A stretch of DNA of 8,313 nucleotides from Chthoniobacterales bacterium (GCA_013695925.1 JACCZO010000423.1:1-8313), one strand, 5' to 3'; shown: positions 1 through 6,594, counted from the first letter of the stretch. Notes: a model not told the origin generated them from the sequence alone. A program made the numbers and translations.

Positions 1-363
1 ACCCGGGGCTTTGTCGATACCGGCAGCAACGTCATGATTGGAGGTTTCATCCTGGGTGGCGGCGGCGGCAGCACCACCGTCGTGATCCGGGCCGTGGGAC
101 CTTCGCTGACTCAATTTGGAGTCGCGGGTGCGCTGGCCGACCCGACCCTCGAATTGCGCAATGGCGACGGCACGCTGGTCCAGAACAATGACAACTGGAA
201 CGACACGGAGAATAAGACCGAGCTGGTGGCGACGGGCCTGCAACCTGGCGACGATCTTGAGTCAGCTATTTTTGCATCGCTTCCGGCAGGCGCTTACACC
301 GCGATCGTTGCGGGCAAGAACGGGACGGCGGGGGTCGGCCTGGTGGAAGTTTATCGGCTTCCT
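1..363 (+). repeat. Terminal repeat copy A (NISTR/GVGLVEVY family)
   Basis: This copy lacks only its first few residues because of the window edge. Over the first 60 bases it matches positions 1522-1581 (copy C) at 48 of 60 bases by my hand count, closer than it looks to any other copy. It has a Gly-rich insertion after IGGFILGG. Confidence 0.75.
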
Positions 364-366
364 TAA
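1..366 (+). CDS. C-terminal end of a secreted repeat protein (partial)
   Basis: The reading frame is open from the first base and stops at TAA 364-366; the 5' part lies outside the window. The visible 121 codons are one almost complete copy of the ~120-residue repeat that also ends the next two proteins. Conserved blocks are TRGF at the edge, VMIGGFILGG, VIRAVGPSL, ALADPTLEL, NDNW, a DLESAI segment and YTAIVAGKNG leading to VGLVEVY. The protein ends only three residues after that last block, so the repeat is strictly C-terminal. The copy is closest to the last repeat of the downstream cupredoxin gene. An internal ATG (34-36) is in frame but falls inside the repeat and is not a credible start. 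The N-terminal domain and function are unknown; export is inferred from the companion proteins. I am sure of frame and stop, not of function. Confidence 0.8.
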   Translation, partial: TRGFVDTGSNVMIGGFILGGGGGSTTVVIRAVGPSLTQFGVAGALADPTLELRNGDGTLVQNNDNWNDTENKTELVATGLQPGDDLESAIFASLPAGAYTAIVAGKNGTAGVGLVEVYRLP

Positions 367-419
367 ATCCTTGGTCGTGGGGCGTGGAAGCCGGTCGGCG
401 GCTCGCGAATACCGGAAAG

Positions 420-442
420 AAATTCCGAAAGTAGCGGAATTT
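420..442. terminator. Inverted repeat downstream of the first gene; possible weak terminator
   Basis: Two perfect 8-base arms (420-427 and 435-442, AAATTCCG/CGGAATTT) flank a 7-base loop. It lies 54 bases after the first gene's stop and 75 bases before the next proposed start. Only a loosely T-rich stretch follows on the + strand, so an intrinsic terminator is possible but weak; an operator for the downstream gene would fit equally well. The rest of the 367-516 gap shows nothing I can name. Confidence 0.3.
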
Positions 443-516
443 GCTTGAAGTTTTGTTCCAAAAACGTAGGGTCGCCGTTCAGTGTATTTCAAACAACCAA
501 ATCTCACATTTCCACA

Positions 517-1881
517 ATGTACATTTTCTCGTTCGCTCACCCTGTCCAAGTCAATCGCGCTCTGCGCTTTTCGTATCTGGCGATACTCGGAATTACGGGT
601 GCACTGATTTTAGCTTTCGGCGGTGCGACGAGCGTTAAGGCCGACACTGTCACTGTCGAGGTGGGACCGAACGCGGATGTTTTCGAGCCGGCCACCGTTG
701 ACATCAACGTGGGGGACACGGTGATGTGGGTTTGGAAATCGGATGGCCACAGTGTGACCGAAGGCACCTTCGGCAATCCATCACCGCTTTTCGACAGCGG
801 CGTGCAGGATCAGCCCTTCACTTTTTCGTTCACTTTTACCGAGCCCGGCACGGTTAGCTATCACTGTAAGCCGCACTTTTTCATGGGAATGATTGGCACG
901 GTGAACGTGAGCGGGGCGACGCCAACTCCCACCCCAACACCGACTCCCACTCCCACTCCCACTCCGAGCCCAACGCCTAGTCCGACTCCCACCCCGTCGC
1001 CGACTCCCACTCCGACACCGACTCCCACGCCGACACCCACCGCCACACCGACTCCCACTCCAGCCCCGACGCCTTCTCCGACTCCGACTCCAACACCCAC
1101 GCCAACGCCGAGCCCAACCCCGGCCCAGCTGCTGAACATTTCCACCCGTATGCAGGTGTTGACTGGCGACCAGGTGCTGATTGGAGGGTTTATCGTGACT
1201 GGTAACGATCCTAAACAAGTGTTATTGCGCGCGATTGGTCCTTCACTGCCGGTCGATGGCCCGCTGGCTGATCCCGTTCTGGAACTGCACGCGGCTGATG
1301 GATCGACCATTACCACTAACGATAACTGGCAGGATGCTCCCAATTTTGGCGATATCCCAGCCAATCTTCAGCCGACGAATACCCTGGAGTCAGCTATTCT
1401 CAGGGTCCTCGATCCGGGTCTCTATACCGCAATCGTGAGCGGAAAAAATGGAACAGGAGTCGGCCTGGTCGAAGTTTATGACTTGGCTGATGCGGCCGAC
1501 TCAGAGCTAGCTAATATCAGCACGCGTGGCTTCGTTGATATTGGCGACAATGTCATGATTGGGGGTTTCATCCTCGGCGGCCAAGGGGACAACGGAGACG
1601 TTGTGGTTCGGGCCATTGGACCTTCGCTCACGAACATCGGAATTGATGGCGCCCTGGCCGATCCGACTTTGGAAGTGTACGACGTCAATGGCGTCATCGT
1701 GGCGAGTAACGACGACTGGAAGATTGATCCCGTCGGGGTCATCCCGGCCAATCTGCAACCAACGAATGATTTGGAGTCAGCCATGGCGGTCACCCTGCCG
1801 GCCGGCGCCTACACGGCGATTGTCGCCGGTAAAGATGGTGTGACCGGGGTCGGCCTTGTTGAGGTCTATAATCTGCAATAA
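517..1881 (+). CDS. Secreted plastocyanin-like cupredoxin with Thr/Pro linker and two terminal repeats
   Basis: This is a 454-residue exported copper protein. Residues 1-42 form a signal peptide: Arg14 and Arg17, a hydrophobic stretch (about 18-37), then a likely cleavage after SVKA. Residues 43-133 are a cupredoxin domain with the complete type-1 copper ligand set: His78 in GHSV, then Cys117, His120 and Met125 in the CxxHxxxxM spacing of plastocyanin. This predicts a periplasmic or surface one-electron carrier. Residues 135-202 are almost pure Thr-Pro/Ser-Pro dipeptides, an extended linker. Two ~120-residue repeats follow and run to the C-terminus. The ATG at 517 is preferred because it places the signal peptide normally; the same frame is open back to a TTG at 445, which would add 24 residues. 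No clear Shine-Dalgarno sequence precedes 517. The redox partner is unknown; the downstream diheme cytochrome is a candidate by position only. Confidence 0.88.
   Translation: MYIFSFAHPVQVNRALRFSYLAILGITGALILAFGGATSVKADTVTVEVGPNADVFEPATVDINVGDTVMWVWKSDGHSVTEGTFGNPSPLFDSGVQDQPFTFSFTFTEPGTVSYHCKPHFFMGMIGTVNVSGATPTPTPTPTPTPTPTPSPTPSPTPTPSPTPTPTPTPTPTPTATPTPTPAPTPSPTPTPTPTPTPSPTPAQLLNISTRMQVLTGDQVLIGGFIVTGNDPKQVLLRAIGPSLPVDGPLADPVLELHAADGSTITTNDNWQDAPNFGDIPANLQPTNTLESAILRVLDPGLYTAIVSGKNGTGVGLVEVYDLADAADSELANISTRGFVDIGDNVMIGGFILGGQGDNGDVVVRAIGPSLTNIGIDGALADPTLEVYDVNGVIVASNDDWKIDPVGVIPANLQPTNDLESAMAVTLPAGAYTAIVAGKDGVTGVGLVEVYNLQ
919..1122 (+). repeat. Thr/Pro-rich low-complexity linker repeat
   Basis: There are 68 codons of TP, SP and occasional AP or TA dipeptides joining the cupredoxin domain to the repeats. 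The DNA is a degenerate 6-base periodicity (ACN CCN). All four Thr and all four Pro third positions are used, so the array is not a recent clean slippage product. The Thr/Ser content would allow O-glycosylation; that is inference. Confidence 0.95.
1129..1485 (+). repeat. Terminal repeat copy B
   Basis: Residues 205-323 of the cupredoxin protein. It starts with LLNISTR and contains VLIGGFI, LLRAIGPSL, LADPVLEL, NDNW, LESAIL and YTAIVSG, ending with VGLVEVYDL. A 7-residue spacer (ADAADSE) separates it from copy C. Confidence 0.9.
1507..1878 (+). repeat. Terminal repeat copy C
   Basis: This copy starts with LANISTR and ends at the last codon of the cupredoxin gene (VEVYNLQ). It shares the TRGFVD and VMIGGFILGG wording with copy A of the upstream gene, closer than to copy B in its own protein. 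Confidence 0.9.
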
Positions 1882-1936
1882 AGATGTCCATCGGCCAAGC
1901 CCGACGACTGTGCATCCGTCTCCCTTTGGTGAGCGT

Positions 1937-1959
1937 AAAGGTATGTTCACCATGGTGAA
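1937..1959 (+). promoter_or_regulatory. Candidate ribosome binding site and palindrome at the start of the diheme cytochrome gene
   Basis: AAAGG at 1937-1941 precedes two in-frame ATGs, at 1943 (too close) and 1952 (spacing 10). A perfect 14-base palindrome, TTCACCATGGTGAA at 1946-1959, is centred on the second ATG. If 1952 is the true start, its start codon sits inside a self-complementary sequence. A GAG at 1931-1933 could instead serve the 1943 ATG. No experimental information decides between the two starts. Confidence 0.35.
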
Positions 1960-4126
1960 GTCACGGAAGTACGTGCAGCGTCTGTTTTGCCCCCTTCTCA
2001 TGGCGACTGCCCTGACCTCAGCCGCCTCCGCGCAGGCGCCCTATGGCCTGGATTCACGGGCTCCGATTGGGCCTTATCTGAATAATACCATGCCTCCGTA
2101 TGACGGGGCATTTCCCTTTCCGGCGGTCCTTTCGGCGACGGGGGCTTTCAGCGATGTCGCGAATGTCGTTCCGACCGCGGGGTTGATTCCTTTTTCGGTG
2201 AACTCCCCGCTCTGGTCCGATGCGGCCCTCAAACAACGTTGGATGGCGGTTCCAAATGACGGCGCCCCATACGGCTCGGAGGAGCAGATTGGTTTCGTCG
2301 CCATCGGTGACTACACTTTTCCCAATGGGACCGTGTTTGTGAAAGAGTTTGATCTCGTCGTTAACGAACAGACGCAGGAGAAAAAGCGATTGGAAACTCG
2401 CTTGTTAGTCCGGGACGAAAACGGTGCGGTCTACGGTGTGACTTACAAATGGCGGGATGATAACAGTGATGCCGACCTCCTCCCGGACGGGCTCAATGAA
2501 GAGATCCCGATCATCACGGCGACGGGTGAGACACGCATCCAGACTTGGTCCTACCCCAGCCGGGCCGAGTGTCTCTTCTGTCACAACCCGCCCGCCAACT
2601 ACGTCCTGGGTCCCAAGACCCATCAGCTAAACGGAAATTTCACCTATCCGTCGACGGGACGGACTGACAACCAGCTTCGCACCTTCAATCATCTCGGGAT
2701 GCTGAATCCGAGCCTGGACGAGGCGGAGATTCCCACCTTGCTGCAATCCGTCGCCGTGACTGATACGACTCATCCGATTCAGCATCGCATGAGATCATGG
2801 ATCGACTCCAACTGTTCCCAGTGTCATCGCCCCGGCGGCTTTGGCCCGGGGTATGACGCGCGCTTTTACACCCCGCTGGCGGACCAGAATCTCATCAACA
2901 CTTACGTCCAGTTCCGGGATATCCCTGGCTCTCTTCTTTACCAGCGTGATAACGCTCTCGACGCGACGAAAATGCCGCCACTGGCCAAGAACATGGTCCA
3001 TGAAGCAGCCATGGACGTTCTGCGGCAATGGATTGCCAGCCCGCTCGAAGTCTTATCGGTCTACTTCTATCAGGATAACAGCCATCTCGCGGTCAGATTT
3101 AATAGTCACGTCAATCCGGCGACCGCCACGGTGGCGAGTAACTATTCGCTTGATCAAAACCAGGTCGTGACCGAGGCGGTGATGAGTTCTGAGCCGGACA
3201 CGGTCATACTCACGTCTTCGCCGCTGGTCGAGGGGTTCCCTTACTCACTTTCAACCCGTGACATCCAGGACACCGCTCCCTCAGCTAACACGGTCTGGCT
3301 GGATCGGGCGACGCCCTTCGTGGCCCAGTTTGCCCCGGCCCCGGTGACTCACTGGCTGGCTAACCTCTCGACCCGAGTCGAGATCGGCAGCGGCGATGAT
3401 GCCTCGATCGCAGGCTTCATTACGCGCGGCGGCGAGACCAAACGAATGCTGATTCGCGGGCTTGGGGCGTCGCTGGGTTCAAGCGGAGTTGCCAACGCCT
3501 TGGCCGATCCGGTTCTCGAGCTCTACGATGACGCCGGCGTCTTGCTCGCGATCAATGGCAATTGGCAGGAGAACGCCAACCAGCAGGAAATCATCGACAG
3601 CGGCCTGGCCCCGGTCTCGGAGGACGAGTCCGTCATCTTGCTGCGCGTTCCGTCCGACGATGTCGGCATTCCCTACACCGCTGTCTTGCGCGGGGCCAAC
3701 GGCACCACCGGGGTTGGGTTAATCGAGGTCTACGATCTCGATTTTGGCGTCGGCCCTAACATTCAAAACATTTCCACCCGCGGGCGCGTCAATTTGGGCG
3801 AAGGCGTTTTGATTGGCGGCACGATTGTGCTCGGTTCGAATTCCCAGGAGGTCATCGTGCGGGCGCTTGGCCCTTCCTTGCCGGTCGCCGGCATCCTGGC
3901 CGATCCGGTGCTTGAGTTGTACGACGAAAACGGCGCCTTGTTGCGGAGCAACGACAACTGGCGGAGCGATCAGGAGGCCGAGATCGAGGCGACGATGCTG
4001 CAGCCGACGGATGACTCAGAGGCGGCCATTCTGGCCACGCTTTTACCCGCGCCCTACACCGCGGTCGTTCGCGGCGCGAACGATACCGTCGGTGTCGGTC
4101 TTGTGGAAATCTACGGTCTCGATTAG
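1943..4126 (+). CDS. Exported diheme cytochrome c (SO2930/HNE_0200-like) with Ig-like segment and two terminal repeats
   Basis: This is a 727-residue protein with a basic N-terminus, a hydrophobic stretch and a likely signal cleavage after SAASA (about residue 30). The next ~330 residues resemble the SO2930-family diheme c-type cytochrome (HNE_0200 type): an NSPLWSD block, a YPSRAECLFCH heme site (C210, C213, H214) and a second CSQCH site (C291, C294, H295). A TKMPP motif with Met344 is a plausible axial heme ligand. Residues about 366-450 look like an SbsA/Big_5-type Ig-like domain. Two terminal repeats fill the rest and end at the stop. The role is probably extracytoplasmic electron transfer or oxidoreductase activity; the substrate is unknown. 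The 61-base gap to the cupredoxin gene holds no terminator, so co-transcription is likely. The start is at 1943 or 1952; the frame is open back to a TTG at 1856 that overlaps the previous gene, which I reject. Confidence 0.85.
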   Translation: MFTMVKSRKYVQRLFCPLLMATALTSAASAQAPYGLDSRAPIGPYLNNTMPPYDGAFPFPAVLSATGAFSDVANVVPTAGLIPFSVNSPLWSDAALKQRWMAVPNDGAPYGSEEQIGFVAIGDYTFPNGTVFVKEFDLVVNEQTQEKKRLETRLLVRDENGAVYGVTYKWRDDNSDADLLPDGLNEEIPIITATGETRIQTWSYPSRAECLFCHNPPANYVLGPKTHQLNGNFTYPSTGRTDNQLRTFNHLGMLNPSLDEAEIPTLLQSVAVTDTTHPIQHRMRSWIDSNCSQCHRPGGFGPGYDARFYTPLADQNLINTYVQFRDIPGSLLYQRDNALDATKMPPLAKNMVHEAAMDVLRQWIASPLEVLSVYFYQDNSHLAVRFNSHVNPATATVASNYSLDQNQVVTEAVMSSEPDTVILTSSPLVEGFPYSLSTRDIQDTAPSANTVWLDRATPFVAQFAPAPVTHWLANLSTRVEIGSGDDASIAGFITRGGETKRMLIRGLGASLGSSGVANALADPVLELYDDAGVLLAINGNWQENANQQEIIDSGLAPVSEDESVILLRVPSDDVGIPYTAVLRGANGTTGVGLIEVYDLDFGVGPNIQNISTRGRVNLGEGVLIGGTIVLGSNSQEVIVRALGPSLPVAGILADPVLELYDENGALLRSNDNWRSDQEAEIEATMLQPTDDSEAAILATLLPAPYTAVVRGANDTVGVGLVEIYGLD
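3356..3739 (+). repeat. Terminal repeat copy D (divergent)
   Basis: First repeat of the cytochrome protein. It keeps LANLSTR, ALADPVLELYD and GVGLIEVYDL. It is altered at sites that are otherwise strongly conserved: IAGFI for IGGFI, GLGASL for AIGPSL, NGNW for NDNW. It is the longest copy (128 residues), with extra residues in the second half. Confidence 0.85.
3761..4123 (+). repeat. Terminal repeat copy E
   Basis: Second repeat of the cytochrome protein, starting IQNISTR and ending VGLVEIYGLD directly before the TAG. It is close to the family consensus (VLIGG, VRALGPSLPV, LADPVLELYD, NDNW), so the C-terminal copy is better preserved than copy D. Confidence 0.9.
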
Positions 4127-4127
4127 A

Positions 4128-4277
4128 GACGTCTTGCTCCTTGACGCGGCCGCGTCATTGTCTGCTGTCACAAATACCGGAGATCGATCCAGCGTGATTC
4201 TCGGCGGCAAATTGTACGAACGCCGCGAGCTCGAGCAAATGCTCGCGGCTGCCCGCGCCGCGGCGGAGACGAAATAG
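4128..4277 (+). pseudogene. Relic of the 3' end of an amidohydrolase gene
   Basis: Reading from 4128 to TAG 4275-4277 gives 49 residues beginning DVLLLDA, then an AVTNT stretch and SVILGGKLYERRELEQML. This matches the usual ending of amidohydrolase-superfamily proteins (…LDADPLxDIxNT…VxxxGxLYDRxxLDxML). The normally conserved DPL after LDA is replaced by AAS, which fits relaxed constraint. No start codon or upstream amidohydrolase sequence is present: the homologous part begins two bases after the cytochrome gene's stop, and the upstream part of this frame is only the shadow of that gene. I infer that a rearrangement joined the cytochrome gene to a truncated amidohydrolase. A chance open segment remains possible. 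Confidence 0.5.
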
Positions 4278-4286
4278 CAGAGATTG

Positions 4287-4598
4287 TTAGGCGGAATTGG
4301 CCATCTCGAGCAGGACGTCGGCGTGGCAGGGCTGGTCGAGCGGGCACCAGCAGGCGAGATTTTTTCCGCGCAGGCAGGCGCGCAGATCACTTTCGCTAAA
4401 GGCGTCGCTCGCATATTGGCGAAAGAGCGCGATCGATTTCGCCGCGCTCAACTTCTCGCCCCCGATCAACTCCGACCCGACGACGAAGGGATTTCCCCAG
4501 ACGGTTGGGCGGCCGACGTAAACCGTGTTCGCCGGCATCTTCCAATTTTTCGCCCGGCGCCGCACCACGCGCTGCGGTTTTTTCCCCTTCGGCTTCAC
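4287..4598 (-). CDS. DUF4326 family protein
   Basis: This 103-residue basic small protein has the hallmarks of the DUF4326 family: TVYVGRPTVWGNPF (residues 25-38) and GKNLACWC-x5-CHAD (78-94), with Cys83, Cys85, Cys91 and His92 forming a possible metal site. The biochemical function of the family is not known to me; such proteins occur in bacteria and phages. The start is GTG at 4598. An internal ATG at 4538 (residue 21) would remove the basic RVVRRRAKNW lead-in that family members usually have. The stop TAA lies within a GCCTAAC sequence, one of the repeated motif sites described separately. It converges with the amidohydrolase relic, with nine bases between the stops. Family assignment is confident; no role is offered. 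Confidence 0.88.
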   Translation of the reverse strand: MKPKGKKPQRVVRRRAKNWKMPANTVYVGRPTVWGNPFVVGSELIGGEKLSAAKSIALFRQYASDAFSESDLRACLRGKNLACWCPLDQPCHADVLLEMANSA

Positions 4599-4616
4599 CC
4601 CAAAAGTTCGCCGTCA

Positions 4617-4739
4617 TTAGACGTGGTCGCAATTGTAGACCGTCGCCCTGCGACCACGCGGGGGTGCGCGCCGCTCGGGCGAAGAATCACATTGCCGCAT
4701 GCGCCGAGACCCGTGCCTCCCAGAAGGAGATGTCGACAT
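4617..4739 (-). CDS. Doubtful 40-codon ORF between comM and the DUF4326 gene
   Basis: An ATG at 4739 opens a 40-residue frame ending TVYNCDHV at TAA 4619-4617. It is rich in Arg, Ser and Pro, with no domain, signal peptide or membrane segment. No good ribosome binding site precedes it, and its 3' end is part of a 10-base-pair hairpin. It could be a small gene, part of a dispersed repeat, or chance in GC-rich DNA; I lean to the last two. Confidence 0.15.
   Translation of the reverse strand: MSTSPSGRHGSRRMRQCDSSPERRAPPRGRRATVYNCDHV
4622..4658. repeat. 10-base-pair inverted repeat in the comM-DUF4326 spacer
   Basis: The perfect arms CGTGGTCGCA (4622-4631) and TGCGACCACG (4649-4658) enclose a 17-base loop. 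It lies 24 bases upstream of the DUF4326 GTG and about 100 bases downstream of the comM stop on the minus strand. There is no T-run, so it is not a standard terminator. It could be an operator or leader hairpin for the DUF4326 gene or a REP-like element. Confidence 0.5.
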
Positions 4740-4756
4740 GGCGTAACGGCCGAACG

Positions 4757-6292
4757 TTAGACCCAGAGGGTGCGGTCAAAAGTGCGATACTGGATCGCTT
4801 CGCTCACATGTTCGGAGGAGATGTCGTCCACGCCCTCGAGGTCGGCGATGGTGCGGGAGACCTTCAGGATCCGATCGTAGGCGCGGGCGCTCAGGTGCAG
4901 CTCGCTCATCGCGATTCGGATGAGTTCCTGCGAGTCGTCGCTCAATTTGCAATGTGCCTTGATCGCGCGCGGCGTCATGCGCGCGTTGCAGGTGGTTTTG
5001 CGATCGGATCGAAATCTTTCCCGCTGCCGGGTGCGCGCCTGCCCGATGCGTTCGCGGATCGCGGCCGAATTCTCCTCCGCGCGATCGCTCGAGATGTCGC
5101 GGTATTCCACCGAAGGCACCTCGATGTGGAGATCGATTCGGTCGAGGAGCGGGCCGGAGATGCGCTGGCGATAGCGCTGCACCTGCACCGGGCTGCAGCG
5201 GCACTCGCGCTTGAGATCGCCGAAGTAGCCGCAGGGGCACGGGTTCATCGCGGCCACGAGCATGAACTCCGAAGGGAACGTGACCGTGCCCGCCGCGCGC
5301 GAGACGGTGACGCGGCCGTCTTCCAGTGGCTGGCGCATCACTTCCAAGGTGGAGCGCCGGAATTCCGGCAGCTCGTCGAGAAATAGGACGCCGTTATGCG
5401 CCAGGCTCACTTCACCGGGCGCGGGAATGGCGGAACCGCCCAACAATCCGATATCCGAGATGGTGTGATGCGGGGAACGAAATGGCCGGGTCGCGACGAA
5501 CGATTGCTCGGTCGTGAGCAGGCCCGCAATGCTGTGAATCTTGGTCGTCTCGATCGCCTCCTCCAGCGCCATCGGCGGGATGATGGTGGCGATGCGTTTC
5601 GAGAGCATCGACTTCCCGGAACCGGGCGGCCCGATCATGAGAAGGTTGTGCCCGCCCGCGACCGCGACTTCGACCGCGCGCTTGACGTGGCCCTGGCCCT
5701 TCACATCGGCAAAGTCGACGTCGTAGCTCTGGTGGCTGGCGAAAAATTCGCTCAGGTCGTCCCGGATCGGCTGCAACTGGGTTTCGCCCCTAACGAATTG
5801 AAAGGTCTGGCGCAGGTTTTGAACGCCGAAGACATCGATCCCCGCGACCATGGCCGCCTCGCGCGCGTTCGCTGCCGGGACCACGACCGCGCGCTTGCCG
5901 CGCCGCCGCGCCTCGAGCGCAACCGGGAGCACTCCTTTGACCGCGCGCACCGCGCCATTGAGCGCCAGCTCGCCGACGAAGCTCATCTCGGCGAACAAGT
6001 CCTCCTCGATCTCCTGCGCGGTCGCGATCATTCCTAGTGCAATCGGCAGGTCGAAGCTCGGGCCTTCTTTTTTCACATCGGCCGGCGCGAGATTGATCGT
6101 CGTCCGCCCGCGCGGCCAGTAGTAGCCACTGTTGCTGATCGCGGTCGTGACCCGGTCCTGGCTTTCTTTCACCGCCGTATCGGGCAGGCCGACGATGATG
6201 ATCTTCGGGTTCCCGCCGGCGGCGTTGACCTCGATCTCGATTTCGTAGGCGTCCACTCCGTAGACGGCGGCAGAATAAATCCGGGCGAGCAC
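4757..6292 (-). CDS. comM: ComM/YifB-family Mg-chelatase-like AAA+ ATPase
   Basis: This 511-residue cytoplasmic AAA+ ATPase is full length for YifB/ComM. In Vibrio cholerae ComM is a hexameric helicase that drives branch migration when transformed DNA is integrated. The order is: ChlI/S5-like N-terminal domain (about 20-145), Mg-chelatase AAA+ core with Walker A GPPGSGKS (221-228) and Walker B VLFLDE (302-307), a CPC…CRC cysteine set (352, 354, 364, 366), and the Mg-chelatase C-terminal domain (about 400-505). The GTG at 6292 is chosen because family members begin xLARIYSAAVYG; a TTG at 6346 in the same frame would add 18 non-conserved residues. No clear Shine-Dalgarno sequence precedes either. 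It appears to be a single transcription unit. Its presence alone does not prove that the organism is transformable, since comM is widespread. Confidence 0.95.
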   Translation of the reverse strand: MLARIYSAAVYGVDAYEIEIEVNAAGGNPKIIIVGLPDTAVKESQDRVTTAISNSGYYWPRGRTTINLAPADVKKEGPSFDLPIALGMIATAQEIEEDLFAEMSFVGELALNGAVRAVKGVLPVALEARRRGKRAVVVPAANAREAAMVAGIDVFGVQNLRQTFQFVRGETQLQPIRDDLSEFFASHQSYDVDFADVKGQGHVKRAVEVAVAGGHNLLMIGPPGSGKSMLSKRIATIIPPMALEEAIETTKIHSIAGLLTTEQSFVATRPFRSPHHTISDIGLLGGSAIPAPGEVSLAHNGVLFLDELPEFRRSTLEVMRQPLEDGRVTVSRAAGTVTFPSEFMLVAAMNPCPCGYFGDLKRECRCSPVQVQRYRQRISGPLLDRIDLHIEVPSVEYRDISSDRAEENSAAIRERIGQARTRQRERFRSDRKTTCNARMTPRAIKAHCKLSDDSQELIRIAMSELHLSARAYDRILKVSRTIADLEGVDDISSEHVSEAIQYRTFDRTLWV

Positions 6293-6564
6293 GGGGCTGA
6301 GAGTGGCAGATGAAGCGGTCAAAGCGCAACCTCGATCCGGCGCCAAACGACCGATTTCCGAGACGAACGATTTTTAGCCAGGAACATGCTTTTCAACCGA
6401 TCGGAGTCAGAATGTTGCGCTTGATCGATGCAAGATGAAGTCCGCCAGCGCCGACGGGTCCGCTGAGAAACCGAAAAGCCGGCCATCCCCTGTCTGCACC
6501 GGTCTTGTCCGGACGAAAACCCTGCTCGCGGCGCGAAAAGCTCCTTCTCACGCTCGAGGAAACC

Positions 6565-6594
6565 TTGCGCGGCGAACCTTTGCGCGGCGAACCT
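6565..6594. repeat. Two exact tandem copies of a 15-base unit
   Basis: The unit TTGCGCGGCGAACCT occurs at 6565-6579 and again, unchanged, at 6580-6594. The exact identity points to a recent duplication. Confidence 0.9.

Noticed and set aside
445..516. TTG-initiated N-terminal extension of the cupredoxin gene
   Set aside because: It would push the signal peptide 24 residues inward; the ATG at 517 gives a normal export signal.
861..1364. Minus-strand open frame rich in Gly-Val repeats
   Set aside because: It is the exact antisense of the Thr/Pro linker and first repeat of the cupredoxin gene; the GVGV pattern is a by-product of the ACNCCN array.
4222..4249. 9-base-pair inverted repeat GCCGCGAGC/GCTCGCGGC near the convergent gene ends
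   Set aside because: No T-run follows on either strand, and it lies inside the amidohydrolase-like coding relic where such GC-rich pairing can be chance.
5081..5088. GCGATCGC, identical to the cyanobacterial HIP1 octamer
   Set aside because: Only this copy was noticed and the rest of the window does not suggest a cyanobacterium; single occurrence is expected in GC-rich DNA.
4505..6037. Long + strand open frames opposite comM (4505-5386 and 5396-6037)
   Set aside because: comM on the minus strand has complete AAA+ motifs; these frames show no domain and arise from GC-rich antisense codon structure.
6293..6346. TTG-initiated 18-residue extension of comM
   Set aside because: Family members begin at the position of the GTG at 6292; the extension has no conserved residues.
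6370..6396. TTGAAA and TAAAAA boxes upstream of comM (minus strand) resembling a promoter
   Set aside because: The spacer is only 14-15 bases and the -10 box is poor, so it is not a supportable sigma-70 promoter.
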